Shown here: positions 37,148 through 47,243 of the stretch, in pieces
How positions within the stretch are numbered: position 1 is the first letter of the stretch
How the letters are laid out: each line of letters begins with the position of its first letter
DNA from: Streptomyces venezuelae
GTDB taxonomy: Bacteria > Actinomycetota > Actinomycetes > Streptomycetales > Streptomycetaceae
NCBI RefSeq assembly: GCF_008642275.1
Contig: NZ_CP029189.1
Coordinates: 6,678,001 to 6,742,000, forward strand
Direction of reading: 5' to 3'
DNA: 64,000 bases
Program-made: the position numbers and the translations under genes
The notes under the pieces: generated by a model
Seen by the model: only the letters and a program-made list of their open reading frames with translations
Told to the model about the DNA's origin: nothing
The model's database searches: none

Positions 37148-38575
37148 GTGTCGGAAGCGGTGGAGTACGACGTAGTGGTCCTCGGCGGGGGACCGGCCGG
37201 TGAGAACATCGTGGACCGGACCCGCGCCGCCGGGCTGACCACGGCGCTCGTCGAGAGCGAACTGGTGGGCGGCGAGTGCTCGTACTGGGCCTGCGTCCCG
37301 AGCAAGGCACTGCTGCGCCCGGCACTGGCCCGGGCCGACGCCCGCCGGGTGCCGGGCCTGGCCGGCGCCGTCCAGGGACCCCTGGACACGGCGGCGGTGC
37401 TCGCGCACCGCAACTACTGGACCGGTGACTGGAAGGACCAGGGCCAGATCGACTGGGTCGACTCGACCGGCGCCCACGTGTACCGGGGCCACGGCAGGCT
37501 CTACGGGGTCCGCAAGGTCGCCGTCACCAGCCCCGAGGGTGAGCACCACATCCTTTCGGCCCGGCACGCGGTGGTCGTCGCCACCGGTACCCGGGCCGTG
37601 GTCCCGGACCTTCCGGGGATCGCCGGGGCCCGTCCCTGGACCAGCCGTGAGGCGACTTCCGCACAGGAGGCCCCCGGCCGGCTGCTGATCGTGGGCGGCT
37701 CGGTGGTGGCCGTGGAGATGGCCACGGCCTGGCAGGCCCTCGGCTCACAGGTCACCGTCCTGGCGCGCGGCCCCGGCCTGCTGCCCCGGATGGAGCCCTT
37801 CGCGGGGGAGCTGGTCGCCGACGCGCTGCGCGAGGCCGGGGCGGACGTCCGGATCGGGGTGTCCGTCGAGGCGGTCGTACGCGACGGCTCGACCGGTCCG
37901 GTGAGCGTGGTCCTGGAGGGCGGCGAGACGCTGGAGGGCGACGAACTGCTGATGGCGACGGGCCGCGCGCCGCGGACCGAGGACATCGGACTGGACACCG
38001 TCGGCCTGCCGCCCGGCCGGTGGATCGACGTCGACGACACCTGCCGGGTGCCCGGCCACGACTGGCTGTACGCCGTGGGGGATGTGAACCACCGCGTGCT
38101 CCTCACCCACCAGGGCAAGTACCAGGGGCGGATCGTGGGAGCCGTAATCGCCGCCCGCGCGGCCGGCACCCCGCTGGACACCGCGCCCTGGGGTGCCCAC
38201 ACGCCGACCGCCGACACCCGAGCCGTCCCGCAGGCGGTCTTCACGGATCCGGAGGCGGCCGCCGTGGGCCTGACCCTGGCCGAGGCCGAAGGAGCCGGGC
38301 ACCGGGTGCGCGCGGTCGACTACGACATGTCCAAGGTCTCCGGCGCCGGTCTGTACGCCGACGGTTACAAGGGCCGGGCCCGAATGATCGTCGACCTCGA
38401 CCGCGAGGTCCTCCTCGGCGTGACCTTCGTCGGCCCCGGCGCCGCGGAGCTGATCCACGCGGCCACCATCGCCGTGGCGGGGGAGGTCCCGATCCAGCGC
38501 CTGTGGCACGCGGTTCCCTCGTTCCCGACCATCAGCGAGGTCTGGCTGCGGCTCCTGGAGACCTACCGGGGGTGA
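37148..38575 (+). CDS. FAD/NAD(P) disulfide oxidoreductase (dihydrolipoamide dehydrogenase-like)
   Basis: A 475-residue class I pyridine nucleotide-disulfide oxidoreductase. It has an FAD motif VVVLGGGPAGENI, a redox-active pair C-x4-C in GGECSYWACVPSKALL, an NAD(P) motif LLIVGGSVVAVEMA and a second FAD motif WLYAVGDVNHRVLLTHQGKY. The usual C-terminal HxHP catalytic motif is replaced by WHAVPSFPTISE, so the second His is Val. Thus it is not a standard dihydrolipoamide dehydrogenase; the electron acceptor is unknown. The GTG start follows GGAAGG. Confidence 0.85.
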   Translation: MSEAVEYDVVVLGGGPAGENIVDRTRAAGLTTALVESELVGGECSYWACVPSKALLRPALARADARRVPGLAGAVQGPLDTAAVLAHRNYWTGDWKDQGQIDWVDSTGAHVYRGHGRLYGVRKVAVTSPEGEHHILSARHAVVVATGTRAVVPDLPGIAGARPWTSREATSAQEAPGRLLIVGGSVVAVEMATAWQALGSQVTVLARGPGLLPRMEPFAGELVADALREAGADVRIGVSVEAVVRDGSTGPVSVVLEGGETLEGDELLMATGRAPRTEDIGLDTVGLPPGRWIDVDDTCRVPGHDWLYAVGDVNHRVLLTHQGKYQGRIVGAVIAARAAGTPLDTAPWGAHTPTADTRAVPQAVFTDPEAAAVGLTLAEAEGAGHRVRAVDYDMSKVSGAGLYADGYKGRARMIVDLDREVLLGVTFVGPGAAELIHAATIAVAGEVPIQRLWHAVPSFPTISEVWLRLLETYRG

Positions 38576-38600
38576 GGGCCGGTCCCGGCTCCCGGAACGG

Positions 38601-38628
38601 CCCGGCTGTGCCATGTGGCGCAGCCGGG
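38601..38628 (+). terminator. Terminator after FAD disulfide oxidoreductase
   Basis: Arms CCCGGCTGTGCC and GGCGCAGCCGGG pair over 12 bases with one wobble and an ATGT loop, 25 bases after the stop. Confidence 0.65.
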
Positions 38629-38749
38629 CGATTCCGCTGCCCGGGTGCTTTCCGGCCACGGGATCCGGATCCGCCCTCGTGGTAACGGAGTTGACGGGTC
38701 GTCACGGTACGGGAGATGGCGTGAACCAGGCGTACAGCGTTAATCGATA

Positions 38750-38768
38750 TTAGGTTAGCCTTACCTCA
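38750..38768 (+). promoter_or_regulatory. Iron box (IdeR/DmdR-type)
   Basis: TTAGGTTAGCCTTACCTCA matches 16 of 19 positions of the actinobacterial DtxR/IdeR/DmdR iron-box palindrome TTAGGTTAGGCTAACCTAA. It lies 39 bases before the next start, in the promoter position, and predicts repression by iron-loaded DmdR1. Confidence 0.8.
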
Positions 38769-38807
38769 GTTTCGCCGACTTTCCTGTGCCTGAAAGGTGT
38801 TCCAGTG

Positions 38808-39347
38808 ATGCGTGCTGCCTCCCTGCCCCGTACCGCCGCCCGCGCGGCCGTCGCCGTCTCCGCCGCCGTCGCGCTCGCCGTCGGCGCGGCCGGTTCCGCC
38901 TCGGCCGCCACCGCGACGCGTACGGTCACCGACGGCGCGACCACCTTCAACCTCAGCCTCACCGCACCCTCCTCCGCAGCCGCGGCCGGCCAGAACCTCA
39001 CGGTCACCGGAAGCGGCTACAACACCGCCAAGGGCATCTACGTCAGCCTCTGTGCCGTCAGCGGCGCACCGGGTGCGAGCAAGCCCACTCCCTGCCTGGG
39101 CGGTTCGGACCAGTCGGGCACCACCGGCGCCTCCCACTGGGTCAACAACGTCTTCGGCGGGACCCTGGCCAACACCTCCAAGTTCGGCACGGGCGGCACC
39201 TTCAGCGTCACCATCCACGTCAAGGCCGACCTCGGTGGCGGCCAGATCTGCGGAGAGACGGTCGAGTGCGCCATCGTGACGCGCGCCGACCACTTCAACT
39301 CCTCGAACCGCAAGTACGACGTCCACGTGCCGGTGGTCTTCAACTGA
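38808..39347 (+). CDS. Secreted iron-regulated protein, neocarzinostatin-like fold
   Basis: A 179-residue exported protein. It has a Sec signal peptide (VAVSAAVALAVGAAGSASA). The mature part resembles the Ig-like neocarzinostatin/macromomycin family: a strand VTGSGYNTAKGIYVSLCAV, Cys residues in KPTPCLGG, GGGQICGETVECAIVTRADH, and a C-terminal DVHVPVVFN. It sits behind an iron box, so it is probably involved in haem or iron handling at the cell surface or is a partner of the next gene. The GTG at 38805 is an equally possible start. Confidence 0.7.
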   Translation: MRAASLPRTAARAAVAVSAAVALAVGAAGSASAATATRTVTDGATTFNLSLTAPSSAAAAGQNLTVTGSGYNTAKGIYVSLCAVSGAPGASKPTPCLGGSDQSGTTGASHWVNNVFGGTLANTSKFGTGGTFSVTIHVKADLGGGQICGETVECAIVTRADHFNSSNRKYDVHVPVVFN

Positions 39348-39391
39348 ACGCCGCTCCGGGCCCGATTCCCCGACCCGTCGACGAGGAAGCC

Positions 39392-41179
39392 ATGACACCC
39401 CGACACCCCCTCACCCCCGGTCGTACGGGCGCCGCATCCGCCGCGCTCGCGCTCGTACTGGCCGCGGCCGCCACCGGAAGTCCCGTAGCGGCAGCCGGAG
39501 GTGAGGGGGGCGACGTACCGCCGGGCACCGTCACGTACCGGCCTGTGGCGCAGTTCACCACGGTGGGCAAACCGCGGGACCTGCTGCTGCACCCGGACTC
39601 GAAGAAGCTGTACGTCGGTTCGGACGACCTGCCCGAGACCGCCGACGTCAACGAGGGCGGGCTGCACGTCCTGAACCCGGCCGACGGCAAGGTGCGCAGC
39701 ACCGTCGGCCAGGCTCCCGGCCCCACCGGCACGCTCGGCCGGCGGGCGGTGCGGCAGCTGCTCGCGCCGCTGCCCGGCGACGGGGCGGTCTTCTCCTATC
39801 CGCTGCGCGGCATCGGTACCGCGAAGGACGGCGACGCCGCCGCGGCGGGCGCGTGGGTCCCGGGTGCGGCCGTCACCCACGCCACCGCCGGGCTCACCCC
39901 CTCGACGGCGCTGGTCGCGCAGGGCTCCGTACTGTCGGAGATCGACATCGCGACCGCCGCCGTGAAGCGCTCCGTCACCCTGGCGGGCGGGGACGGTTTC
40001 GCGGTCGACGCGGCACGCGGCACGGTGTGGTGCACGGACATCGGCAACCGCCGGATGTACCGGGTCGACGCGGCCGCCTTCCAGGTCGCGGCGACCGTCG
40101 AACTCCCGGCCGGCGAGGGGTTCGGCGGGTTCACGGAGGTGGACCCGGAGACCGGTGCGGTGTGGGTCGGGCTGGACTCCTCCGTCGTCGTCCACGACGC
40201 GGCGGGCAAGCGGCTGGGCACCCTCCGGGGTACGGGTACGGACATGCCCCGTGCGGTGGGCTTCGACGCCACCACGCACGAGGCGTTCGTCGTGTGGCAG
40301 GACGCGGGGGACACCTCGCAGCCGGGCAGCGACAACGACGGGGCCCTCACCGTCCACCGCACCAGTGGCCTCCAGGAGGTCGTACGGCCGGTCGTACTCC
40401 CCGGCATCCACGTGCAGTTGGGCAGTGCGGCCGTCGCCGTCGAGCCGGGTGGCGCGTCGGTCTTCGTGTCGGACCCGGTCGCCGCGAAGGTCATCCGGCT
40501 GGAGCGGGCGACCTCCCCGAAGGTCACCAGGAACCCGGCGGACCAGACGGTCACGGCCGGCTCGCGGGTCTCGCTGACGGCGGAGGCCGAGGGGACCCCG
40601 CGGCCCGGTGTCGCCTGGCAGGTCAGCACGGACGAGGGCCGGACCTGGCAGACCGTGGCGGGCGCCACCGCGCCGACGTACGCGTTCACGGCGGCGCTCT
40701 CCGACAGCGGCCGCCGCTACCGTGCGCAGTTCGGCAACGAGGCAGGCGTGAGCCGTACCGCTGCCGCCACCCTCACCGTCACCAACGCGGACCCCACGAC
40801 GGGCGGCAGCGGTGACGGCGGCTCCACCACGGCCGGGTGCACCGGCGGGACGGGCTCCGCCGGCTCGGCCGGGAGCGCGGCGGGGGGCTCCGGCGGGAGC
40901 CCGGGCGGTACGGGCGCCCCGGACGGGGGGCCGGGCGGTACGGGCGCCCCGGACGGGGGGCCGGGTGGTACGGCCGGCTCGGCCGGCTCGTCCGGTACTT
41001 CCGGTACGCCCGGCAGCGTCGGCGGCGGTTCGGCCGCCGGTGCCACGGCCGGTGCCACGGGAGGCGGCGCGCTCGCCTCCACCGGAGTGGCGGTGGCCTC
41101 GCTCGCGGGGAGCGCCGTCGTCCTCACGGCGGCCGGGTGGGTGCTGATGCGCCGCGCACGGCCGCGCGGCGCCGCCTGA
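39392..41179 (+). CDS. Surface protein: propeller, Ig-like domain, LAxTG sorting signal
   Basis: A 595-residue exported protein. It has an N-terminal signal peptide (to about residue 32), then a YncE/YVTN-like beta-propeller (about 45-375; GKPRDLLLHPDSKKLYVGS), an Ig-like domain (about 385-470; QTVTAGSRVSLTAEAEG) and a Gly/Ser/Thr-rich linker encoded by a 30-bp tandem repeat. It ends LASTG, a hydrophobic helix and RRARPRG, the sorting signal recognised by Streptomyces class E sortases. So it should be wall-anchored. It lies 44 bases after the iron-regulated gene and is probably in the same iron-controlled operon, which suggests a role in ferric or haem acquisition. That role is inference. Confidence 0.85.
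   Translation: MTPRHPLTPGRTGAASAALALVLAAAATGSPVAAAGGEGGDVPPGTVTYRPVAQFTTVGKPRDLLLHPDSKKLYVGSDDLPETADVNEGGLHVLNPADGKVRSTVGQAPGPTGTLGRRAVRQLLAPLPGDGAVFSYPLRGIGTAKDGDAAAAGAWVPGAAVTHATAGLTPSTALVAQGSVLSEIDIATAAVKRSVTLAGGDGFAVDAARGTVWCTDIGNRRMYRVDAAAFQVAATVELPAGEGFGGFTEVDPETGAVWVGLDSSVVVHDAAGKRLGTLRGTGTDMPRAVGFDATTHEAFVVWQDAGDTSQPGSDNDGALTVHRTSGLQEVVRPVVLPGIHVQLGSAAVAVEPGGASVFVSDPVAAKVIRLERATSPKVTRNPADQTVTAGSRVSLTAEAEGTPRPGVAWQVSTDEGRTWQTVAGATAPTYAFTAALSDSGRRYRAQFGNEAGVSRTAAATLTVTNADPTTGGSGDGGSTTAGCTGGTGSAGSAGSAAGGSGGSPGGTGAPDGGPGGTGAPDGGPGGTAGSAGSSGTSGTPGSVGGGSAAGATAGATGGGALASTGVAVASLAGSAVVLTAAGWVLMRRARPRGAA
40901..40973 (+). repeat. 30-bp tandem duplication in surface-protein linker
   Basis: Two perfect 30-bp copies (40901-40930, 40931-40960) and a partial third copy encode the linker unit PGGTGAPDGG. 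Copy number may vary between strains, changing the length of the wall-spanning linker. Confidence 0.85.
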
Positions 41180-41202
41180 GGCCGGGCGGCCCGCCGCACC
41201 AC

Positions 41203-41251
41203 GGATCCCCGGATCCCGCCGGGCGCGGGGCCCGGCGGGATCCGGGGATCC
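41203..41251. terminator. Bidirectional terminator, 21-bp perfect stem
   Basis: Left arm 41203-41223 and right arm 41231-41251 are perfectly complementary, with a seven-base loop. It lies between the convergent surface-protein and DUF2087 genes. Confidence 0.85.
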
Positions 41252-41254
41252 CCA

Positions 41255-41563
41255 CTACCGGTTGGTCGCCGCCTGCCGGTAGGTACGTCCGTCACGGGTC
41301 CGTGTGAGCCGGCCCGAGGTGATCAGATAGCGCCGCAGCGCCGAGCAGTCCTCGTGCACGGTGCGCAGCGCCTCGTTCACCTCGGGCTCCGTGTAGTCCC
41401 GGTCCGGTGTGAAGAGGGTCGCCGCGAGGTGGTCGAGCAACTGCTCGCGGCGGGCCGCCTTGCGCGGGATCACGGTGAGCCGGCCGCCGGAGAAGAGGTC
41501 GGCGACGTTTCCTCGCGGCGGGCGCGGAGCGGACTGCTGTTCAGGATCGGTGCTCTCGGACAT
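41255..41563 (-). CDS. DUF2087 domain protein
   Basis: A 102-residue protein. LTVIPRKAARREQLLDHLA, YTEPEVNEALRTVHEDCSAL, RRYLITSGRLTRTRDGRTYR are the DUF2087 pattern, a small winged-helix-like domain thought to bind nucleic acid. It is often fused to regulators; here it is stand-alone. Its start lies 22 bases inside the upstream SnoaL-like gene, so it is the last gene of a three-gene operon. The function is unknown. Confidence 0.85.
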   Translation of the reverse strand: MSESTDPEQQSAPRPPRGNVADLFSGGRLTVIPRKAARREQLLDHLAATLFTPDRDYTEPEVNEALRTVHEDCSALRRYLITSGRLTRTRDGRTYRQAATNR

Positions 41564-42185
41564 GAGGAGGAGCCTGACCGCTGGGGTCCCCCGCGGGCAA
41601 CAGGATTTCCGGCTCGAAGGACCTGAGGGAGTCCTCACCGCCGGTCCACCGGACGTCGAGCTGCTGGCGGACCAGGAGCCAGCCGCGCGGTCCCCGGCGG
41701 AAGTCCCAGGCGTACGCGCCGCCCATGGAGTAGGTGGCGGCTGCCGGCCCGGACGTGGATGCCGTTCCGGGCGCGGAGGCCGTCCCGGGTGCGGAGGCCG
41801 TGCCGGACGTGGCGGCCGTGCTGGATGCGGTGAGCGCGACGAACCACATGTAGCCGATGCCGCTCGCCCGGTCCTCCTCCACCTCGAACTGCATGTTCAG
41901 GATGTGGTGCTGCATGCCCGGATAGGGCGCTTCCGCCTCCTCCACCTTCGCGCGGACGGCCTCCTTCCCGCGGGTCTCGCCCCACGGCCCGAACTCCAGC
42001 ACCGCGTCCTCGGCCCAGCAGTCGCTCCAGGTCTGCCAGTCCTTGCGGTCAAGTGCCCGCCAGCCCCGGACCAGGAGCGTGCGCAGGGCCTCCTTGTCCT
42101 CCAGGATCCGCAGCCTGCGGACCAGACGGTCGTAGGCGGGGTCCGAGGGCCCGGCCTCGGCGCCGCGCTTCCCGGCGCGGGTCAC
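41541..42185 (-). CDS. SnoaL-like/NTF2-fold protein
   Basis: A 214-residue protein with a nuclear-transport-factor-2-like fold: RGWRALDRKDWQTWSDCWAED and AVLEFGPWGETRGKEAV, with HHILNMQFEVEEDRASGIGYM. This is the pattern of scytalone-dehydratase-like SnoaL_4 proteins. A low-complexity insert (residues about 125-155, A/S/T/G/P from short DNA repeats) interrupts the C-terminal sheet. The GTG start overlaps the SDR stop by GTGA. The substrate is unknown; coupling to an SDR suggests a small-molecule pathway. Confidence 0.75.
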   Translation of the reverse strand: MTRAGKRGAEAGPSDPAYDRLVRRLRILEDKEALRTLLVRGWRALDRKDWQTWSDCWAEDAVLEFGPWGETRGKEAVRAKVEEAEAPYPGMQHHILNMQFEVEEDRASGIGYMWFVALTASSTAATSGTASAPGTASAPGTASTSGPAAATYSMGGAYAWDFRRGPRGWLLVRQQLDVRWTGGEDSLRSFEPEILLPAGDPSGQAPPHVREHRS

Positions 42186-42928
42186 CGGGCGCTCGCGGCC
42201 GGGCGGACGACGATCTCGTTCACGTCGACCTGCGGTGGCTGGGACACGGCGTAGGCGATCGCCTCCGCGATGGCCGAGGCCGGCAGTGCCACGGCACGGT
42301 AGGCCTTCATCGCCTCCCGGGCCTCGGGATCGCAGATGCCGTCCGCGAGCTCGGACTCGGTCACACCGGGGGAGACGAGGGTGACCCGGACGTCCCCGGC
42401 GGACTCCTGCCGCAGGCCGTCGGAGATCGCACGGACGGCGTACTTGGTGGCGCAGTAGACGGCGGCGGTGGGGGAGACCTCGTAGGCGCCGACGGAGGCG
42501 ATGTTGACGAAGTGCCCACCGCCCTGGGCGCGCATCACCGGCAGGGCCGCGGCGATTCCGTGCAGCACCCCCCGGACGTTCACGTCGATCATGCGGTCCC
42601 ACTCGCCGGTCCTGAGCGCTGCCAGCGGTGAGAGGGGCATCACGCCCGCGTTGTTCACGAGGGTGTCGAGGCGGCCGTACTCGTGGACCGCCGCCTCGAC
42701 GAAGGCTCGCATGTCCGCGGCGTCGGTGACGTCCAGGGTACGGAAGGCGGCGGTACCGCCCCCCGCCGTGATCTCGTCGACCAGCTGTTCCAGCCGGCCC
42801 GTACGGCGGGCGCCGAGCAGGACCCGGTGCCCGTCCGCCGCCAGACGGCGTGCCGCGGCCTCCCCGATGCCGCTGCTCGCACCGGTGACGGCCACGGTCT
42901 TCGTCCCGGTCGTGGCGGTGTGCTTCAT
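42182..42928 (-). CDS. Short-chain dehydrogenase/reductase
   Basis: A 248-residue classical SDR. It has the cofactor motif VAVTGASSGIGEAAA, LVNNAGVMPLSP, catalytic Ser in ASVGAYEVS and YCATKYA with Tyr and Lys. GAGGAGG lies upstream of the ATG. An alcohol or ketone is the substrate, but specificity cannot be read. It is first in the operon SDR, SnoaL-like, DUF2087. Confidence 0.93.
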   Translation of the reverse strand: MKHTATTGTKTVAVTGASSGIGEAAARRLAADGHRVLLGARRTGRLEQLVDEITAGGGTAAFRTLDVTDAADMRAFVEAAVHEYGRLDTLVNNAGVMPLSPLAALRTGEWDRMIDVNVRGVLHGIAAALPVMRAQGGGHFVNIASVGAYEVSPTAAVYCATKYAVRAISDGLRQESAGDVRVTLVSPGVTESELADGICDPEAREAMKAYRAVALPASAIAEAIAYAVSQPPQVDVNEIVVRPAASAR

Positions 42929-43230
42929 GTCTGTTCCTCCTCGTGGGCGGCTTCCGGCCGCCTCGCCCTCAGGAGTCTGGGCGGCGGCGGGAGGGAGGAC
43001 CAGGACGGGCCGTGCCGGGGTACGGCGCACCCGGGAACGAGGCGCAGGAGAGCCTTCGGGCCGGTACGGGCAGCGGCTGGCCGACCGACCGACCTGCCGA
43101 CCAGCCGCCTCGCGCCGCGCACGCGGCGCGGGCTCTCCCCGCCGGGCGGACGACACGCAACCGGCCCGTCCGGCACCGGAGTCGACCGGAGCGGACGGGC
43201 CGGGGCGTGGGGGAGCGCCGGTCGCCGGTG
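42929..43230. other. Intergenic region with terminator and promoter
   Basis: No gene is supported here. It holds the SDR promoter, a short GACC/GGCC run near 43080-43100 and the terminator at 43161-43203. Confidence 0.6.
43161..43203 (-). terminator. Terminator after DUF6230-DUF6114 operon
   Basis: A perfect 12-bp inverted repeat (CCGGCCCGTCCG, 19-base loop, CGGACGGGCCGG) lies 28 bases beyond the stop of the secreted protein. Confidence 0.7.
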
Positions 43231-44956
<1,726 letters not shown>

Positions 44957-45013
44957 GAGAACGTCCCTTATATCGGCTGTGCACCGTTGTTACCGACGAG
45001 TTGAATGTAAGAG

Positions 45014-45031
45014 TGCCAATGGGGGTTGGCA
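45014..45031. promoter_or_regulatory. Operator-like inverted repeat upstream of DUF6230 gene
   Basis: TGCCAA and TTGGCA are separated by six bases, 58 bases upstream of the DUF6230 start. It is a plausible regulator site but short enough to be chance. Confidence 0.35.
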
Positions 45032-45063
45032 AGGTTGTGCGAGTGCACCCTTTGAGCCGACTC

Positions 45064-45951
45064 CTACTGCTCCGTACGCAGCAGTTCGGCGACCTCCGTA
45101 TCCACCCGCCGGGCCATCGCCCGCGCGAACTCCGTGGCCACCACCTCACCGGCCACCGGCCGCAGGGCCGTGACCGCCGCCGTGATGTGCTGCAACTCAG
45201 TGGCCGAAAGTCGCTCCAGGCCCTCAGGGGTGCCCGAGCCGTCAGCGCGGCCCGAGCCGTCAGCGGCGCCCAAGCCCTCAGGGGCGCCCGAGCCCTCTGG
45301 GCGCGCGGCGCCGTCCGCGCCCGGGGCGCCGTCCGCGCCCGGGGCGCCGTCCGCGCCCGCGGCGTCGATCACGTACCGCCGGAAGAGCCCCACGAACCGG
45401 TCCGCGACCGCGGCCGCCTGCGTCTGTACGAACTCCCCGGCGTCCAGGATCTCCGTGAGCGGCACCCCCTGCCGCACCAGGGCCAGGGTCGCTTCCAGCA
45501 GCCGCCTGCTCGGGTACGTGACCAGGTCACCGTCGACCGTCACGTAGCCCAGCTCCGCCGCGCGCCGGGTGTCGGCGGAGGTCGCCGTCGGGCCGAACAG
45601 CTCCCGCAGTTCGGCCCGGGTCATGGTCACCGGCTCCTCCTGCACCCAGTCGCGGGTCATCTCCCGTTCCAGGCCCAGCAGTTGGGACAGGCCGCCGCCC
45701 TGCTCCCATGCGTCCAGGAGCTCGGCGATGCCGTTCACCGTGTAGCCGCGCCCCAGTAGATCGCTGATCAGCCGCAGCCGGGTCAGGTGATCGTCGGAGT
45801 ACCAGGCGATCCGGCCCTCCCGGCGCGGCGGCGGCAGCAGCCCGCGCTCCTGGTAGTAGCGCAGGTTGCGCACCTTGACGCCGGCCGCCCGGGCCACGTC
45901 CTCGCGGCGGTAGCGACCGCCACCGCTTCCGTCCTCCACCTGGCTGTTCAC
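45064..45951 (-). CDS. MerR family transcriptional regulator
   Basis: A 295-residue regulator. The N-terminal HTH is YRREDVARAAGVKVRNLRYY; the dimer helix follows. The C-terminal part is unusual, with a Gly/Ala/Asp/Pro-rich linker (DGAPGADGAPGADG; 45303-45360 DNA repeat). No metal-binding Cys pattern is seen, so an organic effector is likely. The GTG at 45951 was chosen because TACACT lies seven bases upstream with no Shine-Dalgarno, consistent with a leaderless message. The target is unknown. Confidence 0.82.
   Translation of the reverse strand: MNSQVEDGSGGGRYRREDVARAAGVKVRNLRYYQERGLLPPPRREGRIAWYSDDHLTRLRLISDLLGRGYTVNGIAELLDAWEQGGGLSQLLGLEREMTRDWVQEEPVTMTRAELRELFGPTATSADTRRAAELGYVTVDGDLVTYPSRRLLEATLALVRQGVPLTEILDAGEFVQTQAAAVADRFVGLFRRYVIDAAGADGAPGADGAPGADGAARPEGSGAPEGLGAADGSGRADGSGTPEGLERLSATELQHITAAVTALRPVAGEVVATEFARAMARRVDTEVAELLRTEQ
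45303..45360. repeat. 18-bp tandem repeat within MerR gene
   Basis: About three copies of an 18-bp unit (GGCGCCGTCCGCGCCCGG) encode the ADGAPG repeat in the linker. Confidence 0.75.
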
Positions 45952-45979
45952 GCGCCAGAGTGTAGGACGTACCGCCAGG

Positions 45980-47182
45980 TCACATGGGTCGTGGACGATC
46001 CTGCTTGACCGCCCGCAGGACCACGAACCGCGGCTCGCTCGCGACGACTTCGCTGTTGCCGAACAGCCGCCGCAGGTGGGTGTGGTAGCCCATGTGCCGG
46101 TTGGCGACGATCCACAGCTCGCCACCGGGCCGCAGCACCTTGCGCGACTGCGCGAACATGCGCAGCGCCGTCGCGTCCGTCGTGGCCTGGTGGGAGTGGA
46201 AGGGCGGGTTGCTCAGCACCAGGTCCACGGAGCCGGGGGAGAGCATCGCGACCCCGTCGCCGACGTGGAACTCGGCGGTGCGCCGGCCCTCGCGGATGTT
46301 CGCCCGGTAGGTCGCCCGCGCCGAGGCGACCGCCTGGTAGGACTCGTCGGTGAACACGACCTCGGCGTCAGGGTCGTGGGCCTGGACGGCCGTACCGACG
46401 ACGCCGTTGCCGCAGCCCAGGTCCACGACCCGGGCGCCGTCGGTGTTCGTCGGCAGGTTCTGCAGGAAGAAGCGGGTGCCGACGTCGAGCCGGTCGGCGC
46501 AGAAGATCCCGGCGTGGTTGACGACGGACAGCCCGGAGGCCGAGCCGGCGTCCTCGTCCACCGTGTACGTCAGCGGCCACGGCCCTGCGGAGGTGGGGCG
46601 GGTCGCCCCGGGGGTGCCCGGCGTGCAGAAGATCAGCCGTGCCTTCTTCTCGGCGAGCGAGGTCTTCGTCGGGCCCAGGATCTTCTCGAAGAGGCGCAGC
46701 GTGGAGGTGTGGATCTCCTTGACCATGCCGGTGCCGACGACGACGGTGCCCGCGTGCACGTGCGGGGCCAGCCGGTACAGCTGGTCCTCCAGCAGCGCCA
46801 GACTCTTGGGTACGCGGACCAGCAGGACGTCGATCCGCTCGGGCGGCGGGTCCTGGGTGGTCAGCAGGGTCACCGTCGACTTGGCCGTCCCGATGCCGGC
46901 CCGGTCCAGGTTCGCGGCGGTGGCGGCGCGGCTCAGGGCGGAGTCGGTGATCTGCGTCGGGTGGTACGCGGCGAGCGCCGTCGTCAGCGTCCCCCAGCGG
47001 TCCCCGAGCACGACGATCCGTCCGGCGGCGGCCAGGTCCACCGGCCCGCGTTCCCCGGTACCGGAGTCGAGGTGGCGCAGCAGGTACTCGTCGGCGGCGT
47101 CCCATGCGCGGAGCCGGTCGCGCGGGTCCTCGGGGAAGCGGGTGAGCTCGTAGGAGCCGAAGGGTGTGGTGAGGCGGTTCAT
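45980..47182 (-). CDS. RlmG/RsmC-like class I methyltransferase
   Basis: A 400-residue methyltransferase. The C-terminal half has RVVDLGCGNGVVGTAV for SAM and the NPPF motif (LVLSNPPFHSHQATT) characteristic of rRNA guanine-N2 methyltransferases. The N-terminal half is a degenerate domain, as in RlmG/RsmC. It probably methylates 23S or 16S rRNA. It is a monocistronic gene and lies upstream of the MerR gene in the same direction. Confidence 0.85.
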   Translation of the reverse strand: MNRLTTPFGSYELTRFPEDPRDRLRAWDAADEYLLRHLDSGTGERGPVDLAAAGRIVVLGDRWGTLTTALAAYHPTQITDSALSRAATAANLDRAGIGTAKSTVTLLTTQDPPPERIDVLLVRVPKSLALLEDQLYRLAPHVHAGTVVVGTGMVKEIHTSTLRLFEKILGPTKTSLAEKKARLIFCTPGTPGATRPTSAGPWPLTYTVDEDAGSASGLSVVNHAGIFCADRLDVGTRFFLQNLPTNTDGARVVDLGCGNGVVGTAVQAHDPDAEVVFTDESYQAVASARATYRANIREGRRTAEFHVGDGVAMLSPGSVDLVLSNPPFHSHQATTDATALRMFAQSRKVLRPGGELWIVANRHMGYHTHLRRLFGNSEVVASEPRFVVLRAVKQDRPRPM

Positions 47183-47243
47183 ATGGGCCCCAGGCTATCC
47201 GAGCCGGGGGCCCGACCCCGCATGCGCGGGGCCGGGTGGCGCC

